From the NCBI RefSeq assembly GCF_014638915.1, contig NZ_BMFQ01000001.1, positions 682,001 to 746,000 on the forward strand: DNA of 64,000 nucleotides, in the 5' to 3' direction. Shown here piece after piece: positions 25,038-33,836 of the stretch. The notes beneath the pieces were generated by a model that was not told the origin of the DNA, searched no databases, and saw only the letters and a list, made by a program, of their open reading frames with translations. The translations under genes and the position numbers were made by a program. Numbering within the stretch: the stretch's first letter is position 1; each line of letters starts with the position of its first letter. The DNA is from Xanthomarina arctica (GTDB lineage Bacteria; Bacteroidota; Bacteroidia; Flavobacteriales; Flavobacteriaceae).

Positions 25038-26348
25038 ATGAAAACACTAAAAAACATACCAATTTCTAAAATCCAACGTGCTTCTAAACTCGTGCAAACG
25101 GGAGCAAAAGTGGGAGTGAATTATCTGAAATATTATGGAGATAAAATGGTAAATTCTGAAGCAGATGCCAAAGGTAGATTAGACGAATCCAACGCCACAG
25201 ATATTTATGACAGCTTAAAAGATTTAAAAGGTTCTGCTTTAAAATTAGCACAAATGCTAAGCATGGAAAAAAACATTTTGCCTCAAGCTTATGTTGAAAA
25301 ATTTTCGTTGTCCCAATTTTCTGTACCACCTTTATCAGCTCCTTTGGTAATTAAGACCTTTAAAAAGTCTTTTGGAAAATTCCCAAATGAAATATTTGAT
25401 ACGTTTGATTCCGAAGCTAGAAATGCCGCGAGTATTGGGCAAGTACATCGTGCAAGTTTAGACGGAAAACAGCTGGCTGTAAAAATTCAATATCCAGGAG
25501 TTGCAGATAGTATATTATCAGATTTGGCAATGGTTAAACCCATTGCAATGAAAATGTTTAATATTAAAGGCGAACATTCTGATGTGTATTTTAAAGAGGT
25601 TGAAGGTAAGTTGCTAGAAGAAACTAATTACTTACTCGAAATTGAACAAAGCCAAGAGGTTGTTGCTGCGTGTTCACATATTCCTAATTTGAAATTCCCA
25701 ATATATTATAAAGATTTAAGCTCAAAACAAATTATTACTATGGATTGGATGGATGGCATTCATCTATCTGAATTCTCAAAAATAAATACAAATCAAAAGC
25801 TAGCAAATGACTTAGGACAAGCTTTATGGGATTTTTATATGTATCAAATTCGTGTGCTTAAAAAAGTACATGCAGATCCGCATCCGGGAAATTTTTTAGT
25901 ATCTGAAGAAGGACAATTAATCGCTTTAGATTTTGGATGTATGAAAACCATTCCCGTAGATTTTTATGAACCTTATTTTGAATTGTTCAATAAAGACGTT
26001 TTAGATAATTCGGAATTGTTTCATAATAAATTATTAGAATTAGAAATCTTAAGGAAAGATGATACTAAGGAAGAAATAGAATTTTTCACCCATATGTTTC
26101 ATGATGTTTTAAGCTTTTTTACGCAGCCTTTTCGTGAAGAAACGTTTGATTTTTCAGATCCAAATTATTTTGAGAAAATTGCAGCAATTGGCGAGCGTTA
26201 TTTTAAAAGCACCAGAACAAGTAACATGAATGCAAATAGAGGTTCTCGTCACTTTATCTATATGAATAGAACATTTTTCGGTTTATTCAATTTAATGTTC
26301 GACTTACAAGCCAAAAATATCAAGATAGAAAATTATAATTCCTTTTAA
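25038..26348 (+). CDS. AarF/ABC1/UbiB-family atypical kinase
   Basis: 436 residues. Kinase-like motifs are in order: the KxGQ-type segment, here KGSALKLAQMLS at ~64-75 with Ala where Gly is expected; the alanine-rich loop NAASIGQVHRA at ~129-139; the VAIK-type Lys in AVKIQYPG; catalytic HADPHPGNFLV; and the metal-binding LDFGCMK. Family members (UbiB, COQ8) act on membrane lipids or quinone synthesis as ATPases or kinases; some affect lipid metabolism. It sits between the TetR-like gene and the acyltransferase operon, pointing to a lipid-related job here rather than ubiquinone synthesis, since this phylum makes menaquinone. Confidence 0.88.
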   Translation: MKTLKNIPISKIQRASKLVQTGAKVGVNYLKYYGDKMVNSEADAKGRLDESNATDIYDSLKDLKGSALKLAQMLSMEKNILPQAYVEKFSLSQFSVPPLSAPLVIKTFKKSFGKFPNEIFDTFDSEARNAASIGQVHRASLDGKQLAVKIQYPGVADSILSDLAMVKPIAMKMFNIKGEHSDVYFKEVEGKLLEETNYLLEIEQSQEVVAACSHIPNLKFPIYYKDLSSKQIITMDWMDGIHLSEFSKINTNQKLANDLGQALWDFYMYQIRVLKKVHADPHPGNFLVSEEGQLIALDFGCMKTIPVDFYEPYFELFNKDVLDNSELFHNKLLELEILRKDDTKEEIEFFTHMFHDVLSFFTQPFREETFDFSDPNYFEKIAAIGERYFKSTRTSNMNANRGSRHFIYMNRTFFGLFNLMFDLQAKNIKIENYNSF

Positions 26349-26385
26349 AAAGCAATTTAAATCTAAATTATTTTCAATCAATCCG

Positions 26386-26430
26386 TAGATGCTATGCGTG
26401 CATAGTATCTATAAAAATAGTGTATCTTGC
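26386..26430 (+). promoter_or_regulatory. 26-bp palindrome with adjacent promoter-like box before the lipid operon
   Basis: The arms TAGATGCTATGC (26386-26397) and GCATAGTATCTA (26400-26411) pair over 12 positions with a single G-T mismatch around GT. Eleven bases downstream, TATCTTGC (26423-26430) resembles the -7 box with one base missing from the T run. The palindrome would overlap the -33 region, the classic position for a repressor such as the TetR-like protein encoded upstream. No T run follows, so a terminator is unlikely. Confidence 0.6.
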
Positions 26431-26536
26431 AAAAGGCATGTTATTTATGATGAGTGTTTTGAATAAAATGATTAATTTTTCAAAATAAAGAAGATGGACA
26501 CCTAGTTTTAGTAGAATAGCTTAACACAACTAATTA

Positions 26537-28378
26537 ATGGCAAAGAAAATAGATTTAAAGGACATAGTTCAAGATGCATTCGATGCTTCAATCCAACAGA
26601 TTTCAGGCTATGACGCTGCATTTTTATATGCAGAATCACCAACAAGCCCAATGCATGTTGCTACTTTGAACATTGTAGAAGGTTCTTTAAAATATGAAGA
26701 CTTTAAAGAAATAGTAGCATCCAAACTTCATTTAATTCCAAAATTCAGACAACGCTTACTAAGTGTGCCAATGAATCTGGATTATCCTTATTGGGTAGAC
26801 GACCCTAATTTTGATTTAGACTTACATTTAAATCGCATGAAATTACCAGATCCTTCAAATTGGAAGACTCTAAGAGATTTAACATCCTCATTATTTAGCT
26901 CTCCTTTAGATTTAAGAAGACCTTTATGGTCTGTTCATTTTATTGAAGGTATAGACGAAATTGCACAAGTACCAAAAGGCTCTGTAGCAATCGTTACTAA
27001 AGTACATCATGTTATGATCGATGGTAGCTCTGGAGTTGGTCTTCTTGGCGTTTTGTATGATAGTGATGCAGATGGAAAGAAGAAAAAACGTACCAAACCA
27101 AAGCCATTCAATCCAGAACCCTTACCAGATGAGCTTAGCTTATTGTTGAAAAGCGGGTATGGTTTTTTAAAAAATCCGTTTAAAATTCCGAAGACAGTAA
27201 CCGAAACAGTTTATAGTTTTATAAAAAGTAAAGCGGCTAGCAAATTGAGTATTCAAAAGGAGTTTAGTTCAACAAAATTCCCTGTCCCAATTACCATTTT
27301 TAACGGATCAATTTCTGCAAAAAGAACTTGGGGAACAGCTATTTTATCCTTCGATCGAATTAACTCTCTTCGGAAGGTTATGGGTGGAAGTATTAACGAC
27401 ATGATTCTTGTAATTTGTGCAGGAGCTATTCGTCGTTATTTGATAGAAAGAGAAAAATTGCCATTACATCCTCTAGTGGCTAATGTGCCCATTTCAATTC
27501 GAAATGAAAATAGTTCGGATATGAATAATCAAATTGCTAATATGATGATTCAGTTAGCAACACATATCGAAGACCCATTAGAGCGTCTAGAATATATCCA
27601 AGAGCAAACCATGCTAGGGAAGTCGAGACACAATACTTTAGGTGCAAAAACTTTGGCTAAAATGGCAGATGTTGTGCCTTTTGGTTTAGCAAATTTAGCG
27701 GCTGGTTTATATAGTAAATACAATATTAAAGATTTACACAGACCACCTTTTAACGTCACCATAACCAATGTGCCTGGACCAAGAGGACTTTTGTATTTAA
27801 ACGGTCATAAGGTGGTTTCTATATTTGGTTTAACACCTGTTGTAGATGGTTTTGGACTAATAATCGCTGCTTTTAGTTACAATGGTCAGGTAAGCATTAC
27901 TACAACTTCAGATGCCAAAACAATGCCAGATGCCGATGTGTTTTCAAGATATATTAGAGAATCTGCAAATGAATTAGAAGACCTAATTAAAAATTTAGGA
28001 AAAAGTAAAACATCAAGTAAAGAAGTCAAAAAAGTTAAAAGTAAAAGCACGCCATTTTTTACAGCTTTAAAAAAGTATTTAAAAGATAATCCTAAAGATG
28101 TGAAAGCATATAAAGGCGTATATCAAATGCAAGTAGGTTTGGGAGATACTACAAATGGCTGGGAAATAGATCTTACCAAAAGTGTTGCAACAGTTAAGAA
28201 ATTGAAAAACTTAGATCCAAAATTGTTAGTTGAAATAGAAGACGAAAACCTTTTTGCCTTGTACAAAGGCAAGTTGATTTTAGAAGAATTAAAAATACAA
28301 GGACGAATTAAAATAACAGGAAGTGCGGCAAGTAAAACAAAATTTATGAATTTACTTACGGCATTTTTAGAACGATAA
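26537..28378 (+). CDS. Wax ester synthase/diacylglycerol acyltransferase fused to an SCP2-like domain
   Basis: 613 residues; ordinary WS/DGATs are about 450-490. Residues ~20-490 are the WS/DGAT enzyme: SPTSPMHVATLNIVEG, the active-site HHVMIDG at 157-163, PLDLRRPLWSVHFIEG, NDMILVICAGAIRRYL and the C-terminal NVPGPRG. It transfers fatty acyl groups from acyl-CoA to diacylglycerol or fatty alcohol. Residues ~510-613 resemble an SCP2 sterol-carrier domain (WEIDLTKSVATVKKL, LFALYKGKLILEELKIQGRI), which could bind and hand over lipid substrate. It is the first gene of a tight run with the lipase-like genes; the next gene begins two bases after its stop. Confidence 0.9.
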   Translation: MAKKIDLKDIVQDAFDASIQQISGYDAAFLYAESPTSPMHVATLNIVEGSLKYEDFKEIVASKLHLIPKFRQRLLSVPMNLDYPYWVDDPNFDLDLHLNRMKLPDPSNWKTLRDLTSSLFSSPLDLRRPLWSVHFIEGIDEIAQVPKGSVAIVTKVHHVMIDGSSGVGLLGVLYDSDADGKKKKRTKPKPFNPEPLPDELSLLLKSGYGFLKNPFKIPKTVTETVYSFIKSKAASKLSIQKEFSSTKFPVPITIFNGSISAKRTWGTAILSFDRINSLRKVMGGSINDMILVICAGAIRRYLIEREKLPLHPLVANVPISIRNENSSDMNNQIANMMIQLATHIEDPLERLEYIQEQTMLGKSRHNTLGAKTLAKMADVVPFGLANLAAGLYSKYNIKDLHRPPFNVTITNVPGPRGLLYLNGHKVVSIFGLTPVVDGFGLIIAAFSYNGQVSITTTSDAKTMPDADVFSRYIRESANELEDLIKNLGKSKTSSKEVKKVKSKSTPFFTALKKYLKDNPKDVKAYKGVYQMQVGLGDTTNGWEIDLTKSVATVKKLKNLDPKLLVEIEDENLFALYKGKLILEELKIQGRIKITGSAASKTKFMNLLTAFLER

Positions 28379-28380
28379 TA

Positions 28381-29310
28381 ATGCATTATAACACACATAT
28401 TTTAAAATCTACAGATGGCGAATCCATTTGTTATTATAAATGGGAAGCTAACCCAGAGAAACCTTTTAAGGGCTTAGTTCAAATAGCACATGGACTTGGA
28501 GAGCATGCTGGTAGGTATGATAGTATGGCACATCTTTTTCAGGAAGAAGGTTATTCGGTTTATGCCAACGATCATCGTGCCCATGGTAAAACTGCCGAAA
28601 TAAAACATTTATTTGGGTATTATGATGGTAACGAATATTTTGATGATTGCGTAGAAGACATGCATATGCTATCTGCGCTAATGAAGTCTGAACACCCAAA
28701 GTCTAAATTTATCTTATTTGGACATAGCATGGGATCCCTTTTTAGTAGAAAATATGTGACTAAATACGGAGAAGAATTAGATGCTTTAATCTTATCTGGA
28801 ACAGCAAGTTTTATAAAAGGTTTAGGAAATATTGGTTTAGTTACTGCAACAACAGTCACAGCTTTTCGTGGAAGAGCAAGAGGAAATGAATTTTTGAAAT
28901 CTTTCTTTTTTGGTGAATTCAATAAAAAATTTAAACCAAATAGAACAAAATTCGACTGGATTAGTAGCGATGAAAAGCAAGTGGATCTTTATGCTGAAGA
29001 CCCTTACCGAATTGAAGATTTTTCACTTGGGGTTTTTTTAGATATTATTAAAAACTCTAAAAAGTTAAATAAACCTGAAGCATTTGCAGCCACTCCACAA
29101 GATTTACCAATTCTCATGTTCTCTGGAGATAAAGATCCGGTTGGCGAAATGGGTAAAGGTGTTAGACGCGTTGCAAAACAATATGAAAAGCAAGGAATAA
29201 GTGATTTTACCTTTAATTTATATGAAGGTGGAAGACACGAAATGTTAAACGAAATCAATTCTGAATCTGTTAAGCAAGAGATTATAGGTTGGTTAAATGA
29301 ACGCACATAA
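28381..29310 (+). CDS. Alpha/beta hydrolase, monoacylglycerol-lipase type
   Basis: 309 residues. The family start HGLGEHAGRYDSMAHLF, DHRAHGKT and the nucleophile elbow GHSMGS (Ser at about 117) are those of the monoglyceride-lipase/lysophospholipase group. The catalytic Asp is in MFSGDKDPVG and the His in YEGGRHEML. It would hydrolyse monoacylglycerol or lysolipid in the cytosol (no signal peptide). It is packed two bases after the WS/DGAT gene and 15 before the next hydrolase, so synthesis and breakdown of neutral lipid seem encoded together. Confidence 0.9.
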   Translation: MHYNTHILKSTDGESICYYKWEANPEKPFKGLVQIAHGLGEHAGRYDSMAHLFQEEGYSVYANDHRAHGKTAEIKHLFGYYDGNEYFDDCVEDMHMLSALMKSEHPKSKFILFGHSMGSLFSRKYVTKYGEELDALILSGTASFIKGLGNIGLVTATTVTAFRGRARGNEFLKSFFFGEFNKKFKPNRTKFDWISSDEKQVDLYAEDPYRIEDFSLGVFLDIIKNSKKLNKPEAFAATPQDLPILMFSGDKDPVGEMGKGVRRVAKQYEKQGISDFTFNLYEGGRHEMLNEINSESVKQEIIGWLNERT

Positions 29311-29325
29311 GTTTAAAAATCAATA

Positions 29326-30507
29326 ATGGAAGAGACCCAAATTTTATATCGAATTTTCACGCGTTTAGCAGTTGCTTTAGGTGTTTTAAATGGCCTATCG
29401 TTAAAAGAAGCAAAAAAATTGCTGCTTCAGCAAATTAAAGAACACCCATTTGAAAACGAGATTAAAGTACTCATTAATGCCATTAAAGAAGATGAACATG
29501 AAAGTATTGAGCAACTCTTAGATAAAACCATATTAGTCTGTGAAGAATTAGGTTCCAATCGTAATTATATAACCTTAGAAATTATTTTAGAGCATATAGC
29601 GTCAACCATTTCTAATGATGAAAATCAGGAGGAATATAAATACACAAATTCTATTGTTGAGCGATTCAAAAAAGAAATCACTCTTATCAACAAAAAAATC
29701 CCACTACCACCATTATTTAATATGGTTATGGAAACAAGATCCTTGTTAGAATGGTCTTCAATTTATTGTATTTATCCGTTTATTCCAAAACGTATTAAGG
29801 GAGAAGGAAAACCAGTTTTATTAATTCCCCCATATTTAGGAGATGATTTTTCGACATCATTTGTTAGAAAATATCTACAATCTCTAGGATTTACAACTTA
29901 TAAATGGGAATTAGGATTCAATATGGTAAAAGCACACTATATCCCAAGATTAGAAGAGAAGCTACACGATATTTATCAAAAGCACAACGAGAAAGTAAGT
30001 ATTGTTGGCTGGAGTGGTGGAGGCATATTTGCTAAAATAATGGCGAATAGACATCCAAATCAAGTCGAGCAAATTTTAACTATTGGGTCTCCAATTTGGG
30101 GCGTTATGGATATGAAAACACCTGTTTATGGGTTGCTTGAATTCTTTAGGGGAAAATCTTTAAAGGAACGCAATGAACGCTTTTTAGCAGAATTAGAACC
30201 TATTCCAAAAGTTCCTGTAACCTGCATTTACACAAAAACAGATGGCTTAGTACCTTGGAAACATTGTATGGAAGCTGAAACTTTTAGAAAGGATATAAAA
30301 AATATAGAAGTATTTGGTAGTCATTCCGGAATGGGAGCCAATGCGAGTGTCTTATTGGTTACAGCCAATATGCTAAGTGCTAATATACAAGGCAAAAAAA
30401 TAAGAGATGTTGGATCAAATATTGAACGCTATTTGTATCCTAATTTTTGGAATAAAGCCCGAAAGGCTTTCAAAATAAAAAAGCCAATTGTACAAGTCAT
30501 AAAATAA
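29326..30507 (+). CDS. Second alpha/beta hydrolase of the lipid operon
   Basis: 393 residues. A helical N-terminal part of ~110 residues precedes the hydrolase fold. LLIPPYLGDDFSTSFVRKYL is followed by the nucleophile elbow GWSGGG, the acid residue region CIYTKTDGLVPW and a catalytic His in GSHSGMG. It resembles lipase/esterase proteins with PGAP1-like cores and has no signal peptide. The substrate is unknown; acylglycerol or wax ester fits its position between the monoacylglycerol-lipase gene and the acyltransferase fusion gene (6-base gap). Confidence 0.8.
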   Translation: MEETQILYRIFTRLAVALGVLNGLSLKEAKKLLLQQIKEHPFENEIKVLINAIKEDEHESIEQLLDKTILVCEELGSNRNYITLEIILEHIASTISNDENQEEYKYTNSIVERFKKEITLINKKIPLPPLFNMVMETRSLLEWSSIYCIYPFIPKRIKGEGKPVLLIPPYLGDDFSTSFVRKYLQSLGFTTYKWELGFNMVKAHYIPRLEEKLHDIYQKHNEKVSIVGWSGGGIFAKIMANRHPNQVEQILTIGSPIWGVMDMKTPVYGLLEFFRGKSLKERNERFLAELEPIPKVPVTCIYTKTDGLVPWKHCMEAETFRKDIKNIEVFGSHSGMGANASVLLVTANMLSANIQGKKIRDVGSNIERYLYPNFWNKARKAFKIKKPIVQVIK

Positions 30508-30513
30508 TAAACT

Positions 30514-33500
30514 ATGGATCATATTATTGACCATCATAAATTTCAGCAAGCTTTAAAACAAATTGCAATCGAGCAAGATATGGATCTCGCCGATGTGAAA
30601 AAACAAGGTGCAAATTGTATTAAGGAGTTGTATGCACAACAACATCCTATGGCAAAATTAGTCTCTGTAAAAGGTTTCGATTATATTCTGTCTAGAGCGT
30701 ATAATGATAAAATTGATGTTGATCCAAAAGGTATAAAAAAGCTCATGAAACTCATGCAGAAAAACTCTGTAGCGTTTATCATGACTCATAAAACATATTT
30801 AGATACCTTAGTTTTGATTTCAACATTGGCTCGCTATGGTATGCCAATTCCGTATTCTTTTGGAGGTAGTAATTTGGCCTTTCCCGGTTTAAAACAATTA
30901 GGAAATAATGCAGGCTTAATTTTTATTCGTCGCAGCTTTAAAGACGATTTAATTTATAAAGCAGCTCTACGTCATTATATTTCTACAATCATTGATAAAG
31001 GAGATCATTTAACATGGAATATTGAAGGCACGCGTTCTAGAACTGGAAAAATAATTTATCCTCAAATGGGGATTTTAAAATATATTAAAGAAGGCGAATT
31101 ACAGAGTGCAAGATCTATAAAATACGTTCCTGTTTCTATTGTTTACGATTTAATTCCTGATGTCAAAGAAATGACAGAAGAGGGTAAAGGACAAGCTAAA
31201 AAATCAGAAGGTGTAAAAGAAGCTGTTAGTTATATTAAAAAACTAGGCAGCGATTATGGGCGTGTGGCTATTCGTTTTGGAGATCCAGTTGAGTTAGATG
31301 CAGATCAACAAGCTATCATTCCAGATATGGAAGAAGATAGTTATACCGATAAGCATACACTGCCTCGTTTTGCTTTCGAACTCATACATAAAGCTAATGC
31401 CATAACACCAGTGACAACTGTTTCATTGGTATGTCATACTTTGTTAAACGATTTTGCTTTAACCAAAAAAGAAATAGAATTTAAGGTCAATAAGTTAATG
31501 ACCTACATTGATCAAAAACAAGAAGATGTTCTTATTGATCGTGGTAAAAAGATAGGTGTTACCATACAAACTGCTTTAAATTTATTAAAGGGAGCCAGAA
31601 TAGTTCAAAAAAGTAGAGCAGGCCAACGTGCCCAATACAGTTTGGTTTCTACCGAGTATTTACCAGCTACTTATTATGCTAATATGGCGTCAGGTCATTT
31701 ATATCATCAAGCTTTTATAGAAATGGCATTGGTGAAAATTAAGGATGATCATTCCAAAAATAGAATTACCAATTTCTGGGAAGAAATAATGAGGCTCCGG
31801 AACTTATTTAAGTTTGAATTTTTCTATACGAATAAACCTAAATTTAGTAGTGAAATTGAAACAGAATTATTCCGATTTGACAAAAACTGGAGAACTATTT
31901 TAGCAGATCCAAAAGGAGATATTTCTGCCTTATTGAAAAAACAAGATTTATTTGTTTCAAGAGCTATTCTATTATCCTATTTGGAAGCTGATAAAATAGT
32001 TTGCCACACACTAAATAGTTGGGATACGGATGATGAGTTTACAGATGCCGAATTCATTGATTTGGCCATGTTTAAAGGTAAAGAATTGCATTGGCAGTCT
32101 AAGATAAATCGTTTAGATAGCGTCTCGAAACCATTTTTAATTAATGCACTTCGGTTTGCTAAAAACGCGAATCTAATTCCTGTAGAAAGAATTTTGGATT
32201 ACGATGGATTAGAAACCTGGAAAAATCAATTAGACGACTTATCTGAACGCTTATTTTATTTAAAACAAATAGAAGCGATTCAAGATAAAAAAGGGATGAA
32301 ATCCCAACCTATTGAAGAAGGTGTTGTTCCAGATTCTGGTACGGATGAAATTCATGAAGAGGAAGTTATAGAAGAAGGGCCACATATTACGGCATTTTTT
32401 GACATGGATAGAACGTTAATCAACGATTTCTCTGCAAAAAAATTCATGACAACGCGCCTTTTCAGTGGAAAAACAACAACAAAAGAGTATCTAACGCAAT
32501 TTGCTACCGCTTTAATATTTGCATCAGGGAATAGAGATTTTGAAGTGCTAACCAAAATAGCAGCACTTGGTGTAAAAGGAATATCAGAATCGGCATTTTC
32601 CGAATTAGGAGATCAAGTTTTTACCGATTATCTCGAAGAAACCATTTATCCAGAATCTCGTGAGTTAATTAAAAATCACTTAGCAAAAGGGCATAAAGTG
32701 GTCATAATTTCAGCAGCTACCACATATCAAATTGAACCTATCGCAAAAGCATTAGGGATAAAAGATATATATGCTACCGAAATGGAATTGCGTAACGGTA
32801 AATTTACAGGTCGCGTTTCCGAAATGTGTTGGGGAGAAGGTAAAGCCAGAGCAGCACGTAAGTTTGCTAAAAAGAATCATACAGACTTATCAAAAAGTTA
32901 CTTTTATACAGACAGCATCGAGGATTATCCACTCTTAAAAATTGTTGGAAAACCAGTAGCTGTAAATCCAGATCAGAAATTATCTCAAATAGCATTCGAA
33001 AATAATTGGCCAATTTTAAGATTTGAAGAACCTGTTGGAAAGCCTGTAGTTAATGGTTTTAGAACGGCGTTGGCAGCCGCTAGTATTTATCCTTCTGCAT
33101 TAAAAGGCATAATTAGAGGAGCAATGACGTTGTCTAGACAAGAGGCTGCAAATACAACCTTTTCAAGTATTGGAGATTTAGGTTCTAAAATGGCAGGTTT
33201 AGAAATTGCTATAAAAGGAAAGCATAATTTAGAAGAAATGAGACCAGCAGTTTTTTGTTTTAACCACCAAAGTGCCGCGGATTTCTTTATTATAATGAAA
33301 TTAATTCGTCACGATTTTACTGGAATTGCTAAAAAAGAATTGGAAAGAACACCTATAGGTCCAATTTTTACAGCTTTAGGCGCTATTTATGTAGATCGTG
33401 CCAATAAAGAAAAAGCTATTGAAGCCATGCAACCAGCAGTCGAAGCTCTAAAAAATGGAATTTCGGTAGCCATAGCCCCAGAAGGTACAAGAAGTGGAAG

Positions 33501-33744
33501 TAAAACTCTAGGAACCTTTAAAAAAGGCGCTTTTCATTTAGCCATGCAAGCTGGAGTTCCAATAATTCCAATTGTAATCAAAAATGCATATCTGGCCATG
33601 CCTAAAGGATCAAGTATGTTTAAGCCAACCCACATTGAGGTTGTAGTTTTAGATCCTGTAGATACATCGCTTTGGAAATTAAAAAACATCAACAAACATA
33701 TTGAAGAGGTTCGGAACTTATATTTAAATGAATTAGAAAATTAA
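30514..33744 (+). CDS. Three-domain GPAT-HAD-AGPAT fusion for phosphatidate/diacylglycerol synthesis
   Basis: 1076 residues. Domain 1 (~1-450) is a PlsB/GPAT-like glycerol-3-phosphate acyltransferase with HKTYLD (His92-Asp97), FIRRSF, EGTRSRTGK (~171-179) and a helical C-terminal region. Domain 2 (~620-840) is a HAD-IB phosphatase with DMDRTL (Asp630) and TDSIEDYPLL. Domain 3 (~880-1076) is a PlsC-like acyltransferase with NHQSAAD (His918-Asp923), YVDRANKEKA and PEGTRSGSKT. One chain could thus turn G3P into lysophosphatidate, phosphatidate and perhaps diacylglycerol, the substrate of the WS/DGAT encoded upstream. HAD-PlsC fusions are known in mycobacteria; the added N-terminal GPAT is unusual. 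gpsA follows and supplies G3P. Confidence 0.9.
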   Translation: MDHIIDHHKFQQALKQIAIEQDMDLADVKKQGANCIKELYAQQHPMAKLVSVKGFDYILSRAYNDKIDVDPKGIKKLMKLMQKNSVAFIMTHKTYLDTLVLISTLARYGMPIPYSFGGSNLAFPGLKQLGNNAGLIFIRRSFKDDLIYKAALRHYISTIIDKGDHLTWNIEGTRSRTGKIIYPQMGILKYIKEGELQSARSIKYVPVSIVYDLIPDVKEMTEEGKGQAKKSEGVKEAVSYIKKLGSDYGRVAIRFGDPVELDADQQAIIPDMEEDSYTDKHTLPRFAFELIHKANAITPVTTVSLVCHTLLNDFALTKKEIEFKVNKLMTYIDQKQEDVLIDRGKKIGVTIQTALNLLKGARIVQKSRAGQRAQYSLVSTEYLPATYYANMASGHLYHQAFIEMALVKIKDDHSKNRITNFWEEIMRLRNLFKFEFFYTNKPKFSSEIETELFRFDKNWRTILADPKGDISALLKKQDLFVSRAILLSYLEADKIVCHTLNSWDTDDEFTDAEFIDLAMFKGKELHWQSKINRLDSVSKPFLINALRFAKNANLIPVERILDYDGLETWKNQLDDLSERLFYLKQIEAIQDKKGMKSQPIEEGVVPDSGTDEIHEEEVIEEGPHITAFFDMDRTLINDFSAKKFMTTRLFSGKTTTKEYLTQFATALIFASGNRDFEVLTKIAALGVKGISESAFSELGDQVFTDYLEETIYPESRELIKNHLAKGHKVVIISAATTYQIEPIAKALGIKDIYATEMELRNGKFTGRVSEMCWGEGKARAARKFAKKNHTDLSKSYFYTDSIEDYPLLKIVGKPVAVNPDQKLSQIAFENNWPILRFEEPVGKPVVNGFRTALAAASIYPSALKGIIRGAMTLSRQEAANTTFSSIGDLGSKMAGLEIAIKGKHNLEEMRPAVFCFNHQSAADFFIIMKLIRHDFTGIAKKELERTPIGPIFTALGAIYVDRANKEKAIEAMQPAVEALKNGISVAIAPEGTRSGSKTLGTFKKGAFHLAMQAGVPIIPIVIKNAYLAMPKGSSMFKPTHIEVVVLDPVDTSLWKLKNINKHIEEVRNLYLNELEN

Positions 33745-33836
33745 TCCTATGAAACATTCATAACCAAATTTTGAAATTCAAAAAACTGATTATATGAATG
33801 TGACATGTGACTATTGAAAACAATAAAATCAAACAC

